Source of the DNA: G963666705 sp963666705
GTDB lineage: Bacteria; Pseudomonadota; Alphaproteobacteria; CADEGL01
Assembly (NCBI GenBank): GCA_963666705.2
Contig: CAXXKO010000018.1
Location: 1-64,000 of the forward strand
Direction of reading: 5' to 3'
DNA length: 64,000 nucleotides
Below are positions 32,810 to 41,676 of the stretch, in pieces (the first letter of the stretch is position 1; every line of letters begins with the position of its first letter). A model generated the notes under the pieces. The model made no database searches. It had not been told where the DNA came from and was given only the letters and a program-made list of their open reading frames with translations. Both the position numbers and the translations under genes were made by a program.

Positions 32810-34501
32810 ATGGAGTACGACTACGTCATCGTCGGCGGCGGGTCGGCGGGGTGTGTGCTCGCCAACCGCCTCTCGGCGCGGAGCGCGAAGCAGGTGCTGC
32901 TGATCGAGGCCGGGCCGGACACGCCGCCCGACGACGTCCCGGAGGTCATAGCCAGCAGCTATACGGGCTTCTCCTATTTCGATCCGCGCTACCATTGGAC
33001 GGAGTTGCGCATCTTCCACGAGTCCCTCTCCGAGAACGAGCGCCGGCCCCGGCCGCGCAAGTTCGAGCAGGCGCGGGTCATGGGCGGGGGATCGAGCATC
33101 AACGGACAGTTCGCCCTGCGCGGGCTGCCGGGCGACTACGATGAGTGGGCCGAGATGGGCGTCGCCGGCTGGGGCTGGGAGGACTGCCTGCCCTACTTCA
33201 GGAAGCTCGAGCGCGACGTGGATTTCGGCGGGCCGCTGCACGGGCGCGAGGGGCGTATCCCCATCCGGCGCATCTTCCCCGATCAGTGCCCAGCTATACC
33301 AAGGCGACCTTCGCGGCGCTCGAGGCACGGGGCTACCCCTATTCCCACGACCTCAACGCCGATTTCGGCGACGCCTGCTTCCCCATGCCCTTCTCGAACC
33401 AGTACGACCGGCGGGTCTCGACGGCCGTGGGCTATCTCGACGCGGCCACGCGGCTGCGGCCGAATCTGCACATCCTGGCCGAGACGGTGGTCGAAGGGCT
33501 AATGGTCGAGCGGGGGAGGGTGGTCGGCGCCCGCGCGCGCCGCGGGGGCGAGCTCGTGGAGCACCGGGCGCGGGAGGTCATCGTCTCGGCGGGCGGCCTG
33601 CACTCACCCGCCATCCTCATGCGGGCCGGGATCGGCCCGGCGGCGCACCTTGCCCAGCACGGGATCGAAGTGGTGACGGACCTGCGCGGGGTGGGGGAGA
33701 ACCTGATGGAGCACCCGTCCCTGAGCGCCGCCGCGATTCTGAAGGCCGGCGCGCGCCTCCCCCCCCGGGGTGGGTCGGCACATCGTCTTCGGCCTGCGCT
33801 ATTCTTCCGGCTACGAGGGGTGCCCGCCGGGCGACATGTTCATCTTGCCGGGGAACAAGGGGGGCTGGCACCCGCTCGGCCGGCGCATCGGCACCATCAC
33901 CCTCCACTGCAACAAGCCCTATTCGCGCGGCGTGGTCCGCTTGCACAGTGCCGAGCCCGGGGACGAGCCCATCGTGGCGTTCAACCTGGCTTCGGACGCC
34001 CGCGACCTGTGGCGCCTGGTCGAGGGCTTGAAGCGCATGAAGGACGTGATGGAATCGCCCGAGGTGCGGGCCGTGACCGAGTTCTGGTTCCCGTCAGGCT
34101 ACAGCGACAAGGTCCGCGACCTCGCCACCAAGCGCTTTCGCAACTGGCTCACCACCGGCATCGCGGCGGCGATGATCGAGATGGGCGGGCCGGCGCGCAG
34201 CTACATCCGCCACCGCAAGCTCAGCCCCGGCTTCGATGTCGAGCGCCATATGGCGGACGACGAGTTTCTGGCCGAATGGGTGCGGGGCCATGTCTGGGGC
34301 GCCTGGCACCCTTCGGGCACCTGCCGCATGGGCGCGGCGGACGACCCGGACGCGGTGCTGGACGCGGCCTGCCGGGTGCGCGGTGTGGGCGGGCTGCGCG
34401 TCGTCGACGCCTCGGTCATGCCCACCATCCCCCGCGCCAACACCAACATTCCCACGATCATGATCGCCGAGAAGGTGGCGGACGCGATCCTGGACGGATG
34501 A
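32810..34501 (+). pseudogene. Second GMC-family oxidoreductase, with two compensating frameshifts
   Basis: Starts MEYDYVIVGGGSAGC at 32810 and reads through the GMC signature RVMGGGSSINGQFALRG to about 33292, where one base is missing (DQCP, then SYTKATFAAL in the next frame). The frame returns at 33756-33772, at a run of eight C, giving HIVFGLRYSSGYEG and the C-terminal AWHPSGTCRMG and RANTNIPTIMIAEK. All GMC motifs are otherwise intact. One lost base and one gained base could be sequencing errors or real damage. Confidence 0.7.
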
Positions 34502-34507
34502 GGGGGG

Positions 34508-34939
34508 ATGATGGCCGGGCTCGTCACCATCGAGCGGTATTACGATCTGCCCGAGGCGCTCGCCGCGAAGGCCTTTCTCGAATCCCATGGGCTGATGCCC
34601 TTCCTGCCCGATGAGTATTTCCTCAACGCGAGCTGGATGCACCTCTTCGCCCTGGGCGGCATTAGGCTTCAGGTCGTCGAGGCGGAAGCCGCCCAGGCGC
34701 TCGAGCTGCTGTCGGGCGAGAATCGCGAGATTGCGGGGGAGGGCGTCGAGCTCTGCCCGGAATGCGGATCGGGCAACGTGTTTCGCGCCAAGTCCCTGAT
34801 CGCGGGCCTTGCGATCGCGCTCACATGGGCCGTGCCGTTTTTCATTGGCACCAGGCGGCGCTATTGTCGGCGTTGCGGCGCCCGGTGGCGAGTGGGGCTA
34901 GAAGCGCCGGAACCTGACATGCCGAAAGAGGAGGAGTAA
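34508..34939 (+). CDS. DUF2007-type signal protein with zinc ribbon
   Basis: 143 residues, six bp after the GMC gene. The N-terminal part (VTIERYYDLPEALAAKAFLE and GGIRLQVVEAEAAQAL) matches the DUF2007 ferredoxin-like fold. It continues with a split zinc ribbon, CPECGSGNV and later CRRCGARW, flanking a hydrophobic AIALTWAVPFFIG segment that may insert in the membrane. It probably forms an operon with the enolase-superfamily gene 4 bp downstream. Role unknown. Confidence 0.65.
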   Translation: MMAGLVTIERYYDLPEALAAKAFLESHGLMPFLPDEYFLNASWMHLFALGGIRLQVVEAEAAQALELLSGENREIAGEGVELCPECGSGNVFRAKSLIAGLAIALTWAVPFFIGTRRRYCRRCGARWRVGLEAPEPDMPKEEE

Positions 34940-34943
34940 ACCG

Positions 34944-36053
34944 ATGCCGCAGAAGATCACCCGAATCTCCATCTACAAGGCCGAGGTGCCGATCAAGGAG
35001 GGGGCCTACACCATGTCGGGCGGGCGCGTGCTGAGCGCCTTCGACACCACTTTCGTCGGAATCGAGACCGACGGCGGGCTCACGGGTTGGGGTGAGGTGA
35101 CGCCGCTCGGCGCCACCTATCTGCCGTCATATCCGGCGGGCGCGCGCGTGGGCATCGCCGAGCTGGCGCCCCAGCTCCTCGGGCGGGATGCGACCCTGCT
35201 CGACGACATCAACCGCTTCATGGACGAGGCCCTCAAGGGCCACCCTTACGTCAAGAGCGCCCTCGACATGGCGTGCTGGGACATCCTCGGCAAGGAGGCG
35301 GGCCTGCCGGCCTCGACCCTCCTCGGCGGGCGCTTCGGCGAGGACGTGGCCCTCTACCGCTCCATCACCAGCGAATCGCCCGAGGCCATGGCCGAGCGGC
35401 TGCGCGGCTTCCGCGCCCAGGGCTACCGCCACTTCCAGCTCAAGATGGGTGGCGATCCCGACATCGACATCGCGCGCGTCCACGCCACGGCGGCGGAGAC
35501 GGAGCCGGGAGACGGTCTGGTCGCGGACGCCAACGGCGGCTGGCTCATGCACGAGGCGGCGCGGGTGGTGCGCGGTGTGCGCGACCTCGACGTCTATATC
35601 GAGCAGCCCTGTGTCAGCTACGAGGAATGCCTGACCATCCGCCGGCGCACCGACCACCCCTTCATCCTCGACGAAAGCATGACCTCGGTCGCCGCCATCC
35701 TGCGCGCGCATGCCGACGGCGCCATGGACGGCATCAACCTCAAGATATCGAAGCTCGGCGGCCTGACGCGCGCACGCCAGGTGCGCGACCTCTGCGTCGC
35801 CCTCGGCATCGCCATCACGATCGAGGATACGGCCGCCACGGACGTGACCTCGGCCGCCATCATGCATCTCGCGCACTCGACGCCGCCCGAGATGCGGCTC
35901 TCCGTCACCATCGCGAACGTGAAGCTCGCCCATCCGACGGCCGACGGCGCGCCGCGCGCCAAGGATGGCCGCGCCGCGGCCCCCACGGGGCCGGGCCTCG
36001 GCGTCGAGCCGCTCATGGACGTGCTCGGCGATCCGATATTCAGGACCGACTGA
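34944..36053 (+). CDS. Mandelate racemase / muconate lactonising enzyme family protein
   Basis: 369 residues of the enolase superfamily. The N-terminal capping domain includes VGIETDGGLTGWGEV. In the barrel are Lys in HFQLKMGGD, the metal ligands Asp in VADANGGW, Glu in IEQPC and Glu in ILDESM, and Lys in LKISKLGG. The SGGR-containing N-terminal loop is reminiscent of hydroxyproline-type dehydratases or epimerases. The substrate is an acid sugar or amino-acid derivative but cannot be fixed. Confidence 0.8.
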   Translation: MPQKITRISIYKAEVPIKEGAYTMSGGRVLSAFDTTFVGIETDGGLTGWGEVTPLGATYLPSYPAGARVGIAELAPQLLGRDATLLDDINRFMDEALKGHPYVKSALDMACWDILGKEAGLPASTLLGGRFGEDVALYRSITSESPEAMAERLRGFRAQGYRHFQLKMGGDPDIDIARVHATAAETEPGDGLVADANGGWLMHEAARVVRGVRDLDVYIEQPCVSYEECLTIRRRTDHPFILDESMTSVAAILRAHADGAMDGINLKISKLGGLTRARQVRDLCVALGIAITIEDTAATDVTSAAIMHLAHSTPPEMRLSVTIANVKLAHPTADGAPRAKDGRAAAPTGPGLGVEPLMDVLGDPIFRTD

Positions 36054-36065
36054 GGAGAGCGGTCC

Positions 36066-36500
36066 CTACGCGGCCCTGCGAACGGTGACGGTCAGGCGCC
36101 GGCCGAGAGCGGACAGGGCTTCTTCGAGGCGGCCAATCTTGGTCGGGTGTCGCAGGTCCAGGAGCCGCGTCACGTCCGACTTGCCGGCGCCCAGACGCCG
36201 CGCCAGCTCGGCCGGGCCGACGCCCTCACCGGCCAGGGCCTCGTGTAGAGCCAGTTTCGCGGCCACCACCGCGCGGAGTGCCACCAATGGCCGGCCGCGC
36301 GCGGGCGAGGGGGTCGGGACCGGCCGTCCTTCGCGCACGTAGACATCGAGCGCTGTCTCGAGCGCATCGGCGGCCTGGACGAAGGCCTCGGCCGCGGTAT
36401 CGCCCTCGGTGATCGCCTCAACCACGTCGGGGAAAGTGATGGTGAAGCCACCCTCCTCGGCGGGGTGCATATCACAGGGATAGGCATAGGTCGTGGTCAT
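36066..36500 (-). CDS. hicB: HicB-family antitoxin with C-terminal helix-turn-helix
   Basis: 144 residues from MTTTYAYPCDMH. The N-terminal half is the HicB partial RNase H-like fold (EEGGFTITFPDVVEAITEGD and AAEAFVQAADALETAL). The C-terminal half is an HTH (GPAELARRLGAGKSDVTRLLD), used for autoregulation. It normally neutralises HicA, whose gene is directly upstream on the same strand but frameshifted. The antitoxin itself appears complete. Confidence 0.85.
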   Translation of the reverse strand: MTTTYAYPCDMHPAEEGGFTITFPDVVEAITEGDTAAEAFVQAADALETALDVYVREGRPVPTPSPARGRPLVALRAVVAAKLALHEALAGEGVGPAELARRLGAGKSDVTRLLDLRHPTKIGRLEEALSALGRRLTVTVRRAA

Positions 36501-36505
36501 GGCGG

Positions 36506-36695
36506 TCAGTCCTCCAATCCGAGCTGTTTCTTGATGGCGCGGACCGTGCTGCCCTTCAACTCTTTCTGGCTGCCGTGCACGGGCAGTCGTCCAGCGCTCC
36601 CCCCGGCGCACGACGACGTGGCCGCCCTTGTCACGCGCCTTCTCGAAGGTGTATCCGCGCTTTCTGAGCCACCGCTTGAGCTCGTCGCTGTTCAT
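36506..36695 (-). pseudogene. hicA: HicA toxin gene, frameshifted
   Basis: Begins MNSDELKRWLRKRGYTFEKA and GGHVVVRRGERW, with the HicA active-site His in GGHVVV. After TGG ACG the frame is off by one: the next frame gives LPVHGSQKELKGSTVRAIKK and QLGLED, the standard HicA end, stopping at 36506-36508. The span is 190 bp, one more than a multiple of three. HicA is an mRNA interferase, so the single-base change would abolish it. Confidence 0.75.
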
Positions 36696-36829
36696 AAAGA
36701 TGTGTATGCGTTTTTGCGAACAGCACCAACCGAGGAATTGTAATTTTTGCGAACTTCTCGATCCGCGCGACGCGAGCCTCATCTAATGAGATTCGCGGTT
36801 TCGGTTGCAGAATCCGGCTTTACGGGCGA

Positions 36830-37639
36830 TCAGGCCCGCGGGCGAGTGGCGTCGGGGAGCTCCAGGGCGGCGAGGTAGAGCTGGGTCTCGAGCGCGAGCG
36901 GCGGCGGGAACAGGGTGTCCATGGCGGGGCGCCATGATGGCGCGGTCGCGCGGGCATGGCTGACGGTGGTCCGGGCTGGCGCCTGTGACGGCGATCCCGG
37001 CTCGGGCACCTTGGTGGCCATCATCGTCGCGGGCGCGAGCTTGGCGGCGAAGCACTCGCGGACTTCGGCCAGGGAGCGGGGCCAATCGCCATCGAAGAAG
37101 ACGGCGCGGTTGGCGCGCGCGGCCTGGGGGAAGATGCTCGCGGCGGATTGGCTTTCGTCCGCGCCCATGGCGGTGAGGAAACGACTTGCGCCGCCCGCAC
37201 CCAGGAAGTGGGCCAGATAGAGATCGGCATTGCCGATTTCACCGCCGACCACCCGTTCCAGGTGGCGCTGGTTAGCGCTCGTGTACTCGGCCGCCATCAG
37301 GGCGGAGATGCGGGGATTGTTGCGGAGGGCCAGGATCTCCTCACGCTTGGCCGCGCTCATGCCACCTTTTTCGATGGCGGCGGCGTGGTCGCCGAGGCCG
37401 TATTTGGCGCCGTGCTCGCGCACCGTCTCGAGCCACGTGCCCTCGACGAACTGGAACAGGCCCGTGGCACTCGACGTCGCGGCCTTGGCGTCGGCACGGA
37501 AGCCGCTTTCGAGGGCAGCATTTGCCAGCAGGTAGGAAAAATCGACCCCCGACCGGTCGCTCGCCACACGCACGGCGCTCCGCACCTGGGACGGAACCCC
37601 TTGGAATAGATCGATATTCGTGGTTGCTGAGACGGACAT
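36830..37639 (-). CDS. Lytic transglycosylase-like (SLT-type) protein
   Basis: 269 residues. Central SLT-type region: VDFSYLLANAALESGFRADA, in which Glu is the catalytic acid, then ATGLFQFVEGTWLE, MAAEYTSANQRHLE and LAHFLGAGGASRFL. No signal peptide is visible, and the C-terminal 80 residues are Pro/Ala-rich and unordered. Enzymes of this kind cleave peptidoglycan and often serve flagellar or secretion assembly, though no such genes are nearby. Confidence 0.7.
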   Translation of the reverse strand: MSVSATTNIDLFQGVPSQVRSAVRVASDRSGVDFSYLLANAALESGFRADAKAATSSATGLFQFVEGTWLETVREHGAKYGLGDHAAAIEKGGMSAAKREEILALRNNPRISALMAAEYTSANQRHLERVVGGEIGNADLYLAHFLGAGGASRFLTAMGADESQSAASIFPQAARANRAVFFDGDWPRSLAEVRECFAAKLAPATMMATKVPEPGSPSQAPARTTVSHARATAPSWRPAMDTLFPPPLALETQLYLAALELPDATRPRA

Positions 37640-37702
37640 GATGGTGGTGGCCCCTCCGCTGCCGCGTCTACAGTGGCAAGCGGCGTGCCAAACCGCCCAG
37701 GA

Positions 37703-38827
37703 TCACCGCGTCACCTTCGCGATTACCCCCACCTCGTCGGCGAGCGCGAGGGCGGCGGTAAGGCCCGGGGACTCGATGCCGAAGAGGTTGATGAGCCCAG
37801 GGACGCCGTGCTCGGCCGGCCCTTCGACGACGAAATCGGCCGCCGGCTCGCCCGGCCCGGTGATCCTGGGCCGGAAGCCGGCGTAACCGGGCAGGAGGGC
37901 GCCGTCGGGCAAGCTCGGCCAGTAGCGCCGGATGGCCTGGTAGAAGATTGCGGCCCGGCCCGGGTCCACGTCGAAGTTGATAACGCCCGCCCATTCCATA
38001 TCCGGGCCGAACCGGGTCTGGCCGCTCAAGTCGATGGTCAGGTGGAGGCCGAGCCAGCCGCTCGCATGCCCGACCGGGTAGATGAGGCGCCCGAACGGTG
38101 GGCGGCCGTTGAAGGTGAAGTAGCTGCCCTTGCAGATGTGGTCGCGCGGCACGCGCGCCGGGTCGTGACCCTCGATTCGGTGGGCGAGGGCGGGGGCGCC
38201 AAGCCCGGCCGCGTTCACCACCAGCGCGCAATCGAGCCGGATCGGGTCTTCGCCACCGACCTCGATCTCCACGCGCCCCGTATCCGTCGCATGGCCGCGG
38301 AGCACCAGGGCGTTGAGCGCCACGGCGGCGCCGTGGTCCTCGGCCTCGCCCTCCAAGGCGATCATCAGCCCATGGCTGTCGATGATGCCGGTCGAGGGGG
38401 AGAGGAGGGCGGCCGTGCAGGCAATCTCGGGCTCGAGGGAGCGCGCCGCTTCGCCCGTGAGCCATCGGAGGTCATGGACCCCATTGGCCGCGGCCTTGGA
38501 GATCGTATCCGTGAGGCTCGCCTCTTCGTCCGCCTCGGTGGCGACGATCAGCTTGCCGCAGCGCCGGTGGGGGACGCCGTGGCCCTCGCAGAATTCATAA
38601 AGGGCATGTTTGCCGGCGACGCAACTCCGCGCTTTGCGGCTGCCGGCGGGGTAATAGATGCCGGCATGGATGACCTCGCTGTTGCGGCTCGACACCCCAG
38701 TGCCGATAGCCTCGTCCGCCTCGATGACCACAACCTCGCGGCCGGCCCGGGCCAGCACCCAGGCGACGGCGAGCCCGATCGCGCCCGCGCCGACGACGGC
38801 GCAGTCTAGGCGATGGATTTCCGTCAT
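37703..38827 (-). CDS. FAD-dependent oxidoreductase, L-2-hydroxyglutarate oxidase-like
   Basis: 374 residues starting MTEIHRLDCAVVGAGAIG. DAO-type FAD-binding motif, then the LhgO-like block GTGVSSRNSEVIHAGIYYP, RRCGKLIVA and a C-terminal FGIESPGLTAALALADEV. The family oxidises L-2-hydroxy acids at the membrane. It starts 5 bp after the SDR stop, so the two are cotranscribed. LhgO function is likely, but related dehydrogenases for other hydroxy acids exist. Confidence 0.75.
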   Translation of the reverse strand: MTEIHRLDCAVVGAGAIGLAVAWVLARAGREVVVIEADEAIGTGVSSRNSEVIHAGIYYPAGSRKARSCVAGKHALYEFCEGHGVPHRRCGKLIVATEADEEASLTDTISKAAANGVHDLRWLTGEAARSLEPEIACTAALLSPSTGIIDSHGLMIALEGEAEDHGAAVALNALVLRGHATDTGRVEIEVGGEDPIRLDCALVVNAAGLGAPALAHRIEGHDPARVPRDHICKGSYFTFNGRPPFGRLIYPVGHASGWLGLHLTIDLSGQTRFGPDMEWAGVINFDVDPGRAAIFYQAIRRYWPSLPDGALLPGYAGFRPRITGPGEPAADFVVEGPAEHGVPGLINLFGIESPGLTAALALADEVGVIAKVTR

Positions 38828-38831
38828 GGCC

Positions 38832-39590
38832 TCAGATGCACCGGCCGCCGTCGACCTCCAGGCACACGCCGGTGATGAATGCGGCCTCGTCGGATGCGAG
38901 GAAGAGGGCCGCGTTGGCGATGTCGGTGGGCCGGGACAGGCGGCCGAGCGGCACGGTGGCGACGAACTTCGCATATCCCTCGTCCGTCACCTGGCCGCCC
39001 AGGAACTCCGCCAGCATGGGGGTATCGCCGGCCACGGGGGCGATGGCGTTCGCGCGGATGCCGTCCGGGGCAAGCTCGACGGCCATGGATTTGGTGAGCG
39101 CGTTCACGGCCGCCTTGGAGCCGTTGTACCAGGTGAGGCCCGGGCGCGGTCGGATGCCGGCGGTCGAGCCGATATTGATGAAGACGCCGCCGCCGCGCTC
39201 GCGGAACTCGGGCACGGCGTGGCGGGCGGTGAGATAGATGCTCTTCACGTTGACGGCGAAGATGCGGTCGAATGTGGCCTCGTCCACCGCCAGCATGGGC
39301 ATGTTGCGCTGGGGCACGCCGGCATTGTTGACCACGATGTCAAGGCCGCCGAAGCGCTCCATCACCGCCACGACCATGGCCGCGACCTGGGCGTCGTCGG
39401 AGACGTCGGCGCGAATGAAGGCCGCGTTCCCGCCATCGGCGACGATCTCGCCCGCGACGCGCTCCGCACCTGCGGCGTCGATGTCGGCCACCAGGACTTT
39501 CGCCCCCTCGAGGGCGTAGCGCCGTGCGATGCCCTCACCGAAGCCCGAGGCCGCGCCCGTGACGATGGCGATCTTATTCTCCAGTCTCAT
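38832..39590 (-). CDS. Short-chain dehydrogenase/reductase (FabG-like)
   Basis: 252 residues from MRLENKIAIVTGAASGFGEG. All classical SDR motifs are intact: TGAASGFGEG cofactor loop, NNAG, catalytic Ser in NIGSTAG, and YNGSK for Tyr and Lys. ADID after the second strand suggests NAD preference. It is the first gene of a two-gene operon with the LhgO-like oxidase. Substrate not defined. Confidence 0.85.
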   Translation of the reverse strand: MRLENKIAIVTGAASGFGEGIARRYALEGAKVLVADIDAAGAERVAGEIVADGGNAAFIRADVSDDAQVAAMVVAVMERFGGLDIVVNNAGVPQRNMPMLAVDEATFDRIFAVNVKSIYLTARHAVPEFRERGGGVFINIGSTAGIRPRPGLTWYNGSKAAVNALTKSMAVELAPDGIRANAIAPVAGDTPMLAEFLGGQVTDEGYAKFVATVPLGRLSRPTDIANAALFLASDEAAFITGVCLEVDGGRCI

Positions 39591-39676
39591 CCCGCTCCTC
39601 ACCCATATCCCCTCGGGGCCGCTACCTTAGAAAGGGCGAAGGGCGGGCACAAATCATTCGGCGCGGGCGGCTGGGA

Positions 39677-40303
39677 TCAGATCTCGATCAGGTGGTCGGG
39701 AAGCTCGTTCTCGTCGTCGGGGCCGCGCGGGAAATGCTCGGCCATGATGTCGGCGCAGGCGCCGATCGCGGCCACGAAGCCGTCCGCCACCCCGCCGCGC
39801 TTCACCTGGGCGACGAAACCCTCGACGATACCCTCCCACAGGGCGTTCCCTTGGAGGTGCGCCTGTATGCCGTCGTCGGCGATGATCTCCACGTGGCGCT
39901 CGGCGAGCGAGACGAAGAGCAGCAAGCCGGCGCGCGCCTTCGTCCGGTGCAGCCCGAGCTCGACGAACAGCTCGCGGGCATGGCGCCCGGCGCGCCGGCG
40001 GCGCACCCCGCGTGGGACCAGATGCCGCTTGAGCGCGGGGAGGCGGAACAACGCGGCAAGCACGATGAAGCCGATGGCCTGGCCCATGTAGAGGGTGAAG
40101 GCGTCGATTCGAATCGGCAACGGCAGGACGAGCACGAAGCCCGAGAGCGCCAGCGCGAGGATGGCCGCCGCCAGGGTGGGGACGTAGAGGTAGCTGTCGC
40201 TCTCGCGGGCGATGACGGTGACGAATTCGCCGCTGGTGCGCGCTTCCGCCTCCTCCACCGCTTCCCGGATCCGGGTCCTGTCGCTTTCGCTCGGATACGC
40301 CAT
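39677..40303 (-). CDS. TPM-domain membrane protein
   Basis: 208 residues from MAYPSESDRTRIREAVEEAE. The N-terminal part EARTSGEFVTVIA is a TPM-domain segment, followed by two membrane helices (TLAAAILALALSGFVLVLPL and GFIVLAALF), and a second TPM segment AGLLLFVSLAERHVEIIADD. It is the third gene of the lemA-tpm-tpm operon, ending in the cytosolic HFPRGPDDENELPDHL. Family members may act in photosystem or membrane protein maintenance; function here unknown. Confidence 0.75.
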   Translation of the reverse strand: MAYPSESDRTRIREAVEEAEARTSGEFVTVIARESDSYLYVPTLAAAILALALSGFVLVLPLPIRIDAFTLYMGQAIGFIVLAALFRLPALKRHLVPRGVRRRRAGRHARELFVELGLHRTKARAGLLLFVSLAERHVEIIADDGIQAHLQGNALWEGIVEGFVAQVKRGGVADGFVAAIGACADIMAEHFPRGPDDENELPDHLIEI

Positions 40304-40305
40304 TG

Positions 40306-41010
40306 CTACCACCCGCCGGAGGCGCCGCCGCCCCCGAAGCTTCCGCCGCCACCCGAGAAACCGCCACCGCCGCTGCGATGGCCACCACCCCAGCCCCCTC
40401 CCCATCCGGAGGATGGCGAGGCCCACCAGATCACGGCAAATAGAATTAGGAATGCAACGATGAACAGAATCTCCAGAAAACCAAGCTCATCCTGGTCGCT
40501 TGCTTCATCCGTCTCGCTCCAGACTTCGCCGCCCAGCACGCCAAGAATGGCCGCGACGCCGTCGCGGATGCCGTCCTCGAAGTCTCCGCTCTTGAATTTG
40601 GGGACGATCCTCTTCTCGATGATCGATTTGGCGGTGGCGTCGGTGAGCGCGCCTTCGAGGCCATACCCCACTTCGATCCGCACCTTGCGCTCGTTGGGGG
40701 CCACGATGAGGAGGACGCCGTTGTCGCTGCCCTCCTGGCCGATCCCCCAGTGCCGCCCGAGCTGAAAGCCGTAGTCCGCGATATCGTAATCCTGGAGCGA
40801 TTCGAGGGTCACGACCGTGACCTGGTTCGTGGTCTCGGCCTCATGCTGCCGCAGGCTCTCGGACAGGCTCTCCTCGACCGCCGCGCTCAGGATCCCGGCC
40901 TGGTCCACCACACGGCCGGTGAGCTCCGGGAACTCGGGCGCCGCCCACGCGCCGCCCGGGAGCAGCAGGCAAAGGACCACCCCCAGGGCGCCGAGTGGAA
41001 TGACGCGCAT
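40306..41010 (-). CDS. TPM-domain protein with signal peptide and Gly-rich tail
   Basis: 234 residues. Signal peptide MRVIPLGALGVVLCLLLPGGAWA, then the TPM core (LTGRVVDQAGILSAAVEESL, VTVVTLESLQDYDI, RHWGIGQEGSDNGVLLIVAP), one membrane helix (LEILFIVAFLILFAVIWW) and a Gly/Ser-rich C-terminus, as in YgcG-like proteins. Located in the lemA operon with 3 bp to the next gene. The TPM domain faces the periplasm. Confidence 0.8.
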   Translation of the reverse strand: MRVIPLGALGVVLCLLLPGGAWAAPEFPELTGRVVDQAGILSAAVEESLSESLRQHEAETTNQVTVVTLESLQDYDIADYGFQLGRHWGIGQEGSDNGVLLIVAPNERKVRIEVGYGLEGALTDATAKSIIEKRIVPKFKSGDFEDGIRDGVAAILGVLGGEVWSETDEASDQDELGFLEILFIVAFLILFAVIWWASPSSGWGGGWGGGHRSGGGGFSGGGGSFGGGGASGGW

Positions 41011-41015
41011 GGCGG

Positions 41016-41612
41016 CTAGTCTCCGAAGGTGACCTTGGGCACCACCGTCTCGGCCTCCTCGATGCTGAAGTTTTCCATCGGCACGGCGTCGCCGTAGAGG
41101 ATCATGACCCAGATGCGGCCCGGGAAGGTGCGCAGCTCCGTGTTGTAGGCGCGCACGGCGTCGATGTAGTCGCGGCGGGCGACGGCGATGCGGTTCTCCG
41201 TCCCCTCGAGCTGGGATTGCAAGGTGATATAAGCTTCCGTGGCCGTGAGGGTGGGGTATCGCTCGACGACCACGAGCAGGCGCGAGAGAGCCGATGAAAG
41301 CGCCGACTGGCTCTCCTCGAAGGCCTTGAATGCGCCTGGATTGGTGAGGATGTCCTCGGGCACCTCGATCTTGCCGACCTGGCTGCGTGCCTCGATCACG
41401 GCCGTCAGCGTCTCGCGCTCGAAGTCGGCGGCGCCCTGGACCACCGACACGAGGTTGGGGACCAGATCGGCGCGCCGCTTGTACTGGTTCAGCACTTGCG
41501 ACCAGTTCGCCTTGGCCTGCTCCTCCAGGGTGGGGACGGCATTGATGCCACAGCCGCTCAGCGGGAGGAGAAGGAGGACGATGAGCAGGGGCCGGAGGGT
41601 GTTGGAAATCAT
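41016..41612 (-). CDS. lemA: LemA family lipoprotein
   Basis: 198 residues, beginning MISNTLRPLLIVLLLLPLSG followed by CGIN: a lipoprotein signal with Cys at about 21. LemA helices follow: QAKANWSQVLNQYKRRADLV, PNLVSVVQGAADFERETL and YPTLTATEAYITLQSQLEG. First gene of the operon with two TPM-domain genes, the usual genomic partnership of LemA in Gram-negatives. Molecular role unsettled. Confidence 0.88.
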   Translation of the reverse strand: MISNTLRPLLIVLLLLPLSGCGINAVPTLEEQAKANWSQVLNQYKRRADLVPNLVSVVQGAADFERETLTAVIEARSQVGKIEVPEDILTNPGAFKAFEESQSALSSALSRLLVVVERYPTLTATEAYITLQSQLEGTENRIAVARRDYIDAVRAYNTELRTFPGRIWVMILYGDAVPMENFSIEEAETVVPKVTFGD

Positions 41613-41676
41613 CGCGGTCGAGACTCCTTCGGTTTGCCGGCAGAGCGACATCATAGCGCACAAAGACCTGGGTTCC

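Noticed and set aside
36066..36782. A single 238-residue protein combining HicA and HicB
   Set aside because: The frame continuity comes only from the frameshift in hicA. HicB has its own ATG, and the HicA C-terminus is in another frame.
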